From contig OY756965.1 in NCBI GenBank assembly GCA_963580455.1, positions 9,250,501 to 9,314,500 on the forward strand: 64,000 bases of DNA. The letters run 5' to 3'. Below, one piece after another: positions 51,635 through 62,350 of this stretch. A model generated the notes under the pieces. It saw only the letters and a list, made by a program, of their open reading frames with translations, was not told the origin of the DNA and searched no databases. Position 1 is the stretch's first letter. Each line of letters starts with the position of its first letter. The stretch comes from Euonymus europaeus (Eukaryota > Streptophyta > Magnoliopsida > Celastrales > Celastraceae). A program made the position numbers and the translations under genes.

Positions 51635-53268
51635 AAAATAGAGAGTTGAGCAACTTCGGACCATCAAAGTTGCTCGGTGTACACTTTTTATTGTTCTTCT
51701 ATGTCCAATTTAACGAGTATAAGCTTTCGTTATTATTTCGATGCCAAAACACCACTTTCTATGATAAATGGACAAAACCGTTAAAAGATCCCAAATAGAG
51801 AGAGTTGTGCAACTTCGGACCATCAAAGTTGCTCGGTGTACACTTTTTAGTGTTCTTCTATGTCCAATTTTACGAGTATAAGCTTCGTAGATTATTTCGA
51901 TGCCAAAACACCAAATTTCTATGACAAATGGACAAAACCATTAAAAGCTCCTCCATATAGAGAGTTGAGCAACTTCGGACCATCAAAGTTGCTCGGTGTA
52001 CACTTTTTATTGTTCTTCTATGTCCAATTTTACGAGTATAAGGTTTCGTTATTATTTCGATGCCAAAACAACAACTTTCTAAGAGAAATGGACAAAACCG
52101 TTAAAAGCTCCCAAATAGAGAGAGTTGATCAACTTCGGACCATCAAAGTTGCTCGGTGTACACTTTTTATTGTTCTTCTATGTCCAATTTTACGAGTATA
52201 GGCTTCGTAGATTATTTCGATGCCAAAACACCAACTTTCTATGACAAATGGACAAAACCGTTAGAGGCTCCCAAATAGAGAGTTGAGCAACTTCGGACCA
52301 TCAAAGTTGCTCGGTGTACACTTTTTATTGTTCTTCTATGTCCAATTTTACGAGTATAAGGTTTCGTTATTATTTCGATGCCAAAACAACAACTTTCTAA
52401 GAGAAATGGACAAAACCGTTAAAAGCTCCCAAATAGAGAGAGTTGATCAATTTCGGACCATCAAAGTTGCTCGGTGTACACTTTTTATTGTTCTTCTATG
52501 TCCAATTTTACGAGTATAGGCTTCGTAGATTATTTCGATGCCAAAACACCAACTTTCTATGACAAATGGACAAAACCGTTAGAGGCTCCCAAATAGAGAG
52601 TTGAGCAACTTCGGACCATCAAAGTTGCTCGGTGTACACTTTTTATTGTTCTTCTATGTCCAATTTTACGAGTATAAGGTTTCGTTATTATTTCGATGCC
52701 AAAACAACAACTTTCTAAGAGAAATGGACAAAACCGTTAAAAGCTCCCAAATAGAGAGAGTTGATCAATTTCGGACCATCAAAGTTGCTCGGTGTACACT
52801 TTTTATTGTTCTTCTATGTCCAATTTTACGAGTATAGGCTTCGTAGATTATTTCGATGCCAAAACACCAACTTTCTATGACAAATGGACAAAACCGTTAA
52901 AAGCTCCTCCATATAGAGAGTTGAGCAACTTCGGACCATCAAAGTTGCTCAGTGTACACTTTTTATTGTTCTTCTATGTCCCATTTTACGAGTATAAGGT
53001 TTCGTTATTATTTCGATGCCAAAACAACAACTTTCTATGAGAAACGGACAAAACCGTTAAAAGCTCCCAAATAGAGAGAGTTGATCAATTTCGGACCATC
53101 AAAGTTGCTCGGTGTACACTTTTTATTGTTCTTCTATGTCCAATTTTACGAGTATAAGCTTCGTAGATTATTTCGATGCCAAAACACCAACTTTCTATGA
53201 CGAATGGACAAAACCGTTAGAGGCTCCCAAATAGAGAGTTGAGCAACTTTGGACCATCAAAGTTGCTC
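51635..53268 (+). repeat. 7-monomer-shifted copy with 318-bp D-K dimers
   Basis: From about 51660 the sequence repeats 50544 onward at a 1116-bp offset (50744/51860, 51167/52283). Dimers of a 160-bp D form (CTAAGAGAAATGG) and a 158-bp K form (TATAGGCTTCG) start at 51995, 52313 and 52631. The last two monomers (52951-53268) carry CTCAGTGTAC / TCCCATTTTACGAG and GACGAATGG, both reused in the following 8-mer block. Confidence 0.83.
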
Positions 53269-54542
53269 GGTGTACACTTTTTATTGTTCTTCTATGTCCA
53301 ATTTTACGAGTATAAGCTTCGTAGATTATTTTGATGCCAAAACAACAACTTTCTATTACAAATGGACAAAACCGTTAAAAGCTCCTCCATATAGAGAGTT
53401 GAGCAACTTCGGACCATCAAAGTTACTCGGTGTACACTTTTTATTGTTCTTCTATGTCCAATGTTACGAGTATAAGCTTCGTAGATTATTTCGATGCCAA
53501 AAAAACAACTTTCTATTACAAATGGACAAAACCGTTAAAAGCTCCTCTATAGAGAGAGTTGAGCAACTTTGGACCATCAAAGTTGCTCGGTGTACACTTT
53601 TTATTGTTTTTCTATGTCCAATTTTACGAGTATAAGCTTCGTAGATTATTTCGATGCCAAAACACCAACTTTCTATGACAAATGGACAAAACCGTTAAAA
53701 GCTCCTCCATATAGAGAGTTGAGCAACTTCGGACCATCAAAGTTGCTCGGTGTACACTTTTTATTGTTCTTCTATGTCCAATTTAATGAGTATAAGCTTC
53801 CTAGATTATTTCGATGCGAAAACAACAACTTTCTATTACAAATGGACAAAACCGTTAAAAGCTCCTCCATAGAGAGAGTTGAGGAACTTTGGACCAACAA
53901 AGTTGCTCGGTGTACACTTTTTATTGTTCTTCTATGTCCAATTTTATGAGTATAAGCTTCGTAGATTATTTCGATGCCAAAACACCAACTTTCTATGACA
54001 AATGTACAAAACCGTTAAAGGCTCCCAAATAGAGAGTTGAGCAACTTCGGACTATCAAAGTTGCTCGGTGTACACTTTTTATTGTTCTTCTATGTCCAAT
54101 TTTACGAGTATAGGCTTCGTAGATTATTTCGATGCCAAAACACCAACTTTCTATGACAAATGGACAAAACCGTTAGAGGCTCCCAAATAGAGAGTTGAGC
54201 AACTTCGGACCATCAAAGTTGCTCGGTGTACACTTTTTATTGTTCTTCTATGTCCAATTTTACGAGTATAAGGTTTCGTTATTATTTCGATGCCAAAACA
54301 ACAACTTTCTATGAGAAACGGACAAAACCGTTAAAAGCTCCCAAATAGAGAGAGTTGATCAATTTCGGACCATCAAAGTTGCTCGGTGTACACTTTTTAT
54401 TGTTCTTCTATGTCCAATTTTACGAGTATAAGCTTCGTAGATTATTTCGATGCCAAAACACCAACTTTCTATGACGAATGGACAAAACCGTTAGAGGCTC
54501 CCAAATAGAGAGTTGAGCAACTTTGGACCATCAAAGTTGCTC
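53269..54542 (+). repeat. 8-monomer higher-order repeat, 1274 bp, copy 1
   Basis: Monomers start at 53269, 53429, 53589, 53749, 53909, 54067, 54225 and 54385 (lengths 160, 160, 160, 160, 158, 158, 160, 158). Markers in order are TTTTGATGCC; CCAAAAAAACAAC; TTGTTTTTCTATG; TTTAATGAG with GCGAAAAC and GGACCAACAAAG; AATGTACAAAACC with GGACTATC; TATAGGC; TATGAGAAACGG with GATCAATTTC; and GACGAATGG with ACTTTGG. Four of the eight retain a perfect GAGCAACTT/AAGTTGCTC dyad with two or more further near matches. Confidence 0.93.
54067..54224 (+). repeat. Monomer subtype K (TATAGGCTTCG type, 158 bp)
   Basis: A single change gives ACGAGTATAGGCTTCG in place of ACGAGTATAAGCTTCG, removing the HindIII-type site. 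The rest is AACACC and TTAGAGGCTCCCAAATAG. I noticed this marker only from about 48644 rightwards, where it alternates with subtype D to make 318-bp dimers and forms the sixth monomer of the 1274-bp unit. That restriction suggests a recent origin and local spread. Confidence 0.9.
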
Positions 54543-55816
54543 GGTGTACACTTTTTATTGTTCTTCTATGTCCAATTTTACGAGTATAAGCTTCGTAGAT
54601 TATTTTGATGCCAAAACAACAACTTTCTATTACAAATGGACAAAACCGTTAAAAGCTCCTCCATATAGAGAGTTGAGCAACTTCGGACCATCAAAGTTAC
54701 TCGGTGTACACTTTTTATTGTTCTTCTATGTCCAATGTTACGAGTATAAGCTTCGTAGATTATTTCGATGCCAAAAAAACAACTTTCTATTACAAATGGA
54801 CAAAACCGTTAAAAGCTCCTCTATAGAGAGAGTTGAGCAACTTTGGACCATCAAAGTTGCTCGGTGTACACTTTTTATTGTTTTTCTATGTCCAATTTTA
54901 CGAGTATAAGCTTCGTAGATTATTTCGATGCCAAAACACCAACTTTCTATGACAAATGGACAAAACCGTTAAAAGCTCCTCCATATAGAGAGTTGAGCAA
55001 CTTCGGACCATCAAAGTTGCTCGGTGTACACTTTTTATTGTTCTTCTATGTCCAATTTAATGAGTATAAGCTTCCTAGATTATTTCGATGCGAAAACAAC
55101 AACTTTCTATTACAAATGGACAAAACCGTTAAAAGCTCCTCCATAGAGAGAGTTGAGGAACTTTGGACCAACAAAGTTGCTCGGTGTACACTTTTTATTG
55201 TTCTTCTATGTCCAATTTTATGAGTATAAGCTTCGTAGATTATTTCGATGCCAAAACACCAACTTTCTATGACAAATGTACAAAACCGTTAAAGGCTCCC
55301 AAATAGAGAGTTGAGCAACTTCGGACTATCAAAGTTGCTCGGTGTACACTTTTTATTGTTCTTCTATGTCCAATTTTACGAGTATAGGCTTCGTAGATTA
55401 TTTCGATGCCAAAACACCAACTTTCTATGACAAATGGACAAAACCGTTAGAGGCTCCCAAATAGAGAGTTGAGCAACTTCGGACCATCAAAGTTGCTCGG
55501 TGTACACTTTTTATTGTTCTTCTATGTCCAATTTTACGAGTATAAGGTTTCGTTATTATTTCGATGCCAAAACAACAACTTTCTATGAGAAACGGACAAA
55601 ACCGTTAAAAGCTCCCAAATAGAGAGAGTTGATCAATTTCGGACCATCAAAGTTGCTCGGTGTACACTTTTTATTGTTCTTCTATGTCCAATTTTACGAG
55701 TATAAGCTTCGTAGATTATTTCGATGCCAAAACACCAACTTTCTATGACGAATGGACAAAACCGTTAGAGGCTCCCAAATAGAGAGTTGAGCAACTTTGG
55801 ACCATCAAAGTTGCTC
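54543..55816 (+). repeat. 8-monomer higher-order repeat, 1274 bp, copy 2
   Basis: Same eight monomers and markers at a constant offset of 1274 bp. I noticed no difference from copy 1 by eye. Either amplification was very recent or conversion is very efficient. Confidence 0.93.
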
Positions 55817-58206
55817 GGTGTACACTTTTTATTGTTCTTCTATGTCCAATTTTACGAGTATAAGCTTCGTAGATTATTTTGATGCCAAAACAACAACTTT
55901 CTATTACAAATGGACAAAACCGTTAAAAGCTCCTCCATATAGAGAGTTGAGCAACTTCGGACCATCAAAGTTACTCGGTGTACACTTTTTATTGTTCTTC
56001 TATGTCCAATGTTACGAGTATAAGCTTCGTAGATTATTTCGATGCCAAAAAAACAACTTTCTATTACAAATGGACAAAACCGTTAAAAGCTCCTCTATAG
56101 AGAGAGTTGAGCAACTTTGGACCATCAAAGTTGCTCGGTGTACACTTTTTATTGTTTTTCTATGTCCAATTTTACGAGTATAAGCTTCGTAGATTATTTC
56201 GATGCCAAAACACCAACTTTCTATGACAAATGGACAAAACCGTTAAAAGCTCCTCCATATAGAGAGTTGAGCAACTTCGGACCATCAAAGTTGCTCGGTG
56301 TACACTTTTTATTGTTCTTCTATGTCCAATTTAATGAGTATAAGCTTCCTAGATTATTTCGATGCGAAAACAACAACTTTCTATTACAAATGGACAAAAC
56401 CGTTAAAAGCTCCTCCATAGAGAGAGTTGAGGAACTTTGGACCAACAAAGTTGCTCGGTGTACACTTTTTATTGTTCTTCTATGTCCAATTTTATGAGTA
56501 TAAGCTTCGTAGATTATTTCGATGCCAAAACACCAACTTTCTATGACAAATGTACAAAACCGTTAAAGGCTCCCAAATAGAGAGTTGAGCAACTTCGGAC
56601 TATCAAAGTTGCTCGGTGTACACTTTTTATTGTTCTTCTATGTCCAATTTTACGAGTATAGGCTTCGTAGATTATTTCGATGCCAAAACACCAACTTTCT
56701 ATGACAAATGGACAAAACCGTTAGAGGCTCCCAAATAGAGAGTTGAGCAACTTCGGACCATCAAAGTTGCTCGGTGTACACTTTTTATTGTTCTTCTATG
56801 TCCAATTTTACGAGTATAAGGTTTCGTTATTATTTCGATGCCAAAACAACAACTTTCTAAGAGAAATGGACAAAACCGTTAAAAGCTCCCAAATAGAGAG
56901 AGTTGATCAATTTCGGACCATCAAAGTTGCTCGGTGTACACTTTTTATTGTTCTTCTATGTCCAATTTTACGAGTATAGGCTTCGTAGATTATTTCGATG
57001 CCAAAACACCAACTTTCTATTACAAATGGACAAAACCGTTAAAAGCTCCTCCATATAGAGAGTTGAGCAACTTCGGACCATCAAAGTTACTCGGTGTACA
57101 CTTTTTATTGTTCTTCTATGTCCAATGTTACGAGTATAAGCTTCGTAGATTATTTCGATGCCAAAAAAACAACTTTCTATTACAAATGGACAAAACCGTT
57201 AAAAGCTCCTCTATAGAGAGAGTTGAGCAACTTTGGACCATCAAAGTTGCTCGGTGTACACTTTTTATTGTTTTTCTATGTCCAATTTTACGAGTATAAG
57301 CTTCGTAGATTATTTCGATGCCAAAACACCAACTTTCTATGACAAATGGACAAAACCGTTAAAAGCTCCTCCATATAGAGAGTTGAGCAACTTCGGACCA
57401 TCAAAGTTGCTCGGTGTACACTTTTTATTGTTCTTCTATGTCCAATTTAATGAGTATAAGCTTCCTAGATTATTTCGATGCGAAAACAACAACTTTCTAT
57501 TACAAATGGACAAAACCGTTAAAAGCTCCTCCATAGAGAGAGTTGAGGAACTTTGGACCAACAAAGTTGCTCGGTGTACACTTTTTATTGTTCTTCTATG
57601 TCCAATTTTATGAGTATAAGCTTCGTAGATTATTTCGATGCCAAAACACCAACTTTCTATGACAAATGTACAAAACCGTTAAAGGCTCCCAAATAGAGAG
57701 TTGAGCAACTTCGGACTATCAAAGTTGCTCGGTGTACACTTTTTATTGTTCTTCTATGTCCAATTTTACGAGTATAGGCTTCGTAGATTATTTCGATGCC
57801 AAAACACCAACTTTCTATGACAAATGGACAAAACCGTTAGAGGCTCCCAAATAGAGAGTTGAGCAACTTCGGACCATCAAAGTTGCTCGGTGTACACTTT
57901 TTATTGTTCTTCTATGTCCAATTTTACGAGTATAAGGTTTCGTTATTATTTCGATGCCAAAACAACAACTTTCTATGAGAAACGGACAAAACCGTTAAAA
58001 GCTCCCAAATAGAGAGAGTTGATCAATTTCGGACCATCAAAGTTGCTCGGTGTACACTTTTTATTGTTCTTCTATGTCCAATTTTACGAGTATAAGCTTC
58101 GTAGATTATTTCGATGCCAAAACACCAACTTTCTATGACGAATGGACAAAACCGTTAGAGGCTCCCAAATAGAGAGTTGAGCAACTTTGGACCATCAAAG
58201 TTGCTC
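55817..58206 (+). repeat. 15-monomer derivative of the 8-mer, 2390 bp
   Basis: Monomers 1-6 of the 8-mer are followed by a D form with CTAAGAGAAATGG (56773), a hybrid monomer (56933-57092) and then monomers 2-8 of a second 8-mer. The total of 2390 bp equals 1274 + 1116. Flanking sequences on both sides match the regular 8-mer without visible change. Confidence 0.9.
56933..57092 (+). repeat. Hybrid monomer at an exchange point (K type joined to 8-mer monomer 1)
   Basis: The left part has the K markers TATAGGCTTCG and AACACC. The right part has TATTACAAATGG, CTCCTCCATATAG and TTACTCGG, the markers of monomer 1 of the 8-mer. The switch falls between about 57011 and 57020. The next monomer is number 2 of the 8-mer, in register. 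This is a direct footprint of recombination between two different monomers of the array. Confidence 0.88.
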
Positions 58207-60120
58207 GGTGTACACTTTTTATTGTTCTTCTATGTCCAATTTTACGAGTATAAGCTTCGTAGATTATTTTGATGCCAAAACAACAACTTTCTATTACAAA
58301 TGGACAAAACCGTTAAAAGCTCCTCCATATAGAGAGTTGAGCAACTTCGGACCATCAAAGTTACTCGGTGTACACTTTTTATTGTTCTTCTATGTCCAAT
58401 GTTACGAGTATAAGCTTCGTAGATTATTTCGATGCCAAAAAAACAACTTTCTATTACAAATGGACAAAACCGTTAAAAGCTCCTCTATAGAGAGAGTTGA
58501 GCAACTTTGGACCATCAAAGTTGCTCGGTGTACACTTTTTATTGTTTTTCTATGTCCAATTTTACGAGTATAAGCTTCGTAGATTATTTCGATGCCAAAA
58601 CACCAACTTTCTATGACAAATGGACAAAACCGTTAAAAGCTCCTCCATATAGAGAGTTGAGCAACTTCGGACCATCAAAGTTGCTCGGTGTACACTTTTT
58701 ATTGTTCTTCTATGTCCAATTTAATGAGTATAAGCTTCCTAGATTATTTCGATGCGAAAACAACAACTTTCTATTACAAATGGACAAAACCGTTAAAAGC
58801 TCCTCCATAGAGAGAGTTGAGGAACTTTGGACCAACAAAGTTGCTCGGTGTACACTTTTTATTGTTCTTCTATGTCCAATTTTATGAGTATAAGCTTCGT
58901 AGATTATTTCGATGCCAAAACACCAACTTTCTATGACAAATGTACAAAACCGTTAAAGGCTCCCAAATAGAGAGTTGAGCAACTTCGGACTATCAAAGTT
59001 GCTCGGTGTACACTTTTTATTGTTCTTCTATGTCCAATTTTACGAGTATAGGCTTCGTAGATTATTTCGATGCCAAAACACCAACTTTCTATGACAAATG
59101 GACAAAACCGTTAGAGGCTCCCAAATAGAGAGTTGAGCAACTTCGGACCATCAAAGTTGCTCGGTGTACACTTTTTATTGTTCTTCTATGTCCAATTTTA
59201 CGAGTATAAGGTTTCGTTATTATTTCGATGCCAAAACAACAACTTTCTAAGAGAAATGGACAAAACCGTTAAAAGCTCCCAAATAGAGAGAGTTGATCAA
59301 TTTCGGACCATCAAAGTTGCTCGGTGTACACTTTTTATTGTTCTTCTATGTCCAATTTTACGAGTATAGGCTTCGTAGATTATTTCGATGCCAAAACACC
59401 AACTTTCTATGACAAATGGACAAAACCGTTAAAAGCTCCTCCATATAGAGAGTTGAGCAACTTCGGACCATCAAAGTTGCTCAGTGTACACTTTTTATTG
59501 TTCTTCTATGTCCCATTTTACGAGTATAAGGTTTCGTTATTATTTCGATGCCAAAACAACAACTTTCTATGAGAAACGGACAAAACCGTTAAAAGCTCCC
59601 AAATAGAGAGAGTTGATCAATTTCGGACCATCAAAGTTGCTCGGTGTACACTTTTTATTGTTCTTCTATGTCCAATTTTACGAGTATAGGCTTCGTAGAT
59701 TATTTCGATGCCAAAACACCAACTTTCTATGACAAATGGACAAAACCGTTAAAAGCTCCTCCATATAGAGAGTTGAGCAACTTCGGACCATCAAAGTTGC
59801 TCGGTGTACACTTTTTATTGTTCTTCTATGTCCCATTTTACGAGTATAAGGTTTCGTTATTATTTCGATGCCAAAACAACAACTTTCTATGAGAAACGGA
59901 CAAAACCGTTAAAAGCTCCCAAATAGAGAGAGTTGATCAATTTCGGACCATCAAAGTTGCTCGGTGTACACTTTTTATTGTTCTTCTATGTCCAATTTTA
60001 CGAGTATAAGCTTCGTAGATTATTTCGATGCCAAAACACCAACTTTCTATGACGAATGGACAAAACCGTTAGAGGCTCCCAAATAGAGAGTTGAGCAACT
60101 TTGGAACATCAAAGTTGCTC
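58207..60120 (+). repeat. 12-monomer derivative of the 8-mer, 1914 bp
   Basis: Monomers 1-6 are followed by a CTAAGAGAAATGG D form (59163) and two 320-bp pairs of K (59323, 59643) with a D form carrying TCCCATTTTACGAG (59483, 59803). The final GACGAATGG monomer (59963) closes the unit. Two extra dimers have therefore been inserted before the last monomer compared with the 8-mer. Confidence 0.87.
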
Positions 60121-62350
60121 GGTGTACACTTTTTATTGTTCTTCTATGTCCAATTTTACGAGTATAAGCTTCGTAGATTATTTTGATGCCAAAACAACAA
60201 CTTTCTATTACAAATGGACAAAACCGTTAAAAGCTCCTCCATATAGAGAGTTGAGCAACTTCGGACCATCAAAGTTACTCGGTGTACACTTTTTATTGTT
60301 CTTCTATGTCCAATGTTACGAGTATAAGCTTCGTAGATTATTTCGATGCCAAAAAAACAACTTTCTATTACAAATGGACAAAACCGTTAAAAGCTCCTCT
60401 ATAGAGAGAGTTGAGCAACTTTGGACCATCAAAGTTGCTCGGTGTACACTTTTTATTGTTTTTCTATGTCCAATTTTACGAGTATAAGCTTCGTAGATTA
60501 TTTCGATGCCAAAACACCAACTTTCTATGACAAATGGACAAAACCGTTAAAAGCTCCTCCATATAGAGAGTTGAGCAACTTCGGACCATCAAAGTTGCTC
60601 GGTGTACACTTTTTATTGTTCTTCTATGTCCAATTTAATGAGTATAAGCTTCCTAGATTATTTCGATGCGAAAACAACAACTTTCTATTACAAATGGACA
60701 AAACCGTTAAAAGCTCCTCCATAGAGAGAGTTGAGGAACTTTGGACCAACAAAGTTGCTCGGTGTACACTTTTTATTGTTCTTCTATGTCCAATTTTATG
60801 AGTATAAGCTTCGTAGATTATTTCGATGCCAAAACACCAACTTTCTATGACAAATGTACAAAACCGTTAAAGGCTCCCAAATAGAGAGTTGAGCAACTTC
60901 GGACTATCAAAGTTGCTCGGTATACACTTTTTATTGTTCTTTTATGTCCAATTTTACGAGTATAAGCTTCCTAGATTATTTCGATGCAAAAACAACAACT
61001 TTCTATGACAAATGGACAAAATCGTTAAAAGCTCCTCCATATAGAGAGTTGAGCAACTTCGGACCATCAATGTTGCTCGGTGTACACTTTTTATTATTCT
61101 TCTATGTCCAATTTTACGAGTATAAGGTTTCGTTATTATTTCGATGCCAAAACAACAACTTTCTATGACAAATGGACAAAACCGTTAAAAGCTCCCAAAT
61201 AGAGAGTTGAGCAACTTCGGACTATCAAAGTTGCTCGGTGTACACTTTTTATTGTTCTTTTATGTCCAATTTTACGAGTATAAGCTTCCTAGATTATTTC
61301 GATGCAAAAACAACAACTTTCTATTACAAATGGACAAAACCGTTAAAAGCTCCTCCATAGAGAGAGTTGAGGAACTTTGGACCAACAAAGTTGCTCGGTG
61401 TACACTTTTTATTGTTCTTCTATGTCCAATTTTATGAGTATAAGCTTCGTAGATTATTTCGATGCCAAAACACCAACTTTCTATGACAAATGTACAAAAC
61501 CGTTAAAGGCTCCCAAATAGAGAGTTGAGCAACTTCGGACTATCAAAGTTGCTCGGTGTACACTTTTTATTGTTCTTCTATGTCCAATTTTACGAGTATA
61601 GGCTTCGTAGATTATTTCGATGCCAAAACACCAACTTTCTATGACAAATGGACAAAACCGTTAGAGGCTCCCAAATAGAGAGTTGAGCAACTTCGGACCA
61701 TCAAAGTTGCTCGGTGTACACTTTTTATTGTTCTTCTATGTCCAATTTTACGAGTATAAGGTTTCGTTATTATTTCGATGCCAAAACAACAACTTTCTAA
61801 GAGAAATGGACAAAATCGTTAAAAGCTCCCAAATAGAGAGAGTTGATCAATTTCGGACCATCAAAGTTGCTCGGTGTACACTTTTTATTGTTCTTCTATG
61901 TCCAATTTTACGAGTATAGGCTTCGTAGATTATTTCGATGCCAAAACACCAACTTTCTATGACAAATGGACAAAACCGTTAAAAGCTCCTCCATATAGAG
62001 AGTTGAGCAACTTCGGACCATCAAAGTTGCTCAGTGTACACTTTTTATTGTTCTTCTATGTCCCATTTTACGAGTATAAGGTTTCGTTATTATTTCGATG
62101 CCAAAACAACAACTTTCTATGAGAAACGGACAAAACCGTTAAAAGCTCCCAAATAGAGAGAGTTGATCAATTTCGGACCATCAAAGTTGCTCGGTGTACA
62201 CTTTTTATTGTTCTTCTATGTCCAATTTTACGAGTATAAGCTTCGTAGATTATTTCGATGCCAAAACACCAACTTTCTATGACGAATGGACAAAACCGTT
62301 AGAGGCTCCCAAATAGAGAGTTGAGCAACTTTGGAACATCAAAGTTGCTC
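60121..62350 (+). repeat. 14-monomer derivative of the 8-mer, 2230 bp
   Basis: Monomers 1-5 are followed by a J-D insertion (near 60919-61237, with GGTATACAC, AATCGTTAAAAG and ATCAATGTTGC), a J-type monomer joined to monomer 4 of the 8-mer (near 61238), monomer 5 again, K, D and others, ending in the GACGAATGG monomer. The first monomer is marked TTTGGAACATC upstream (near 60109), shared with 62339. Confidence 0.85.
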
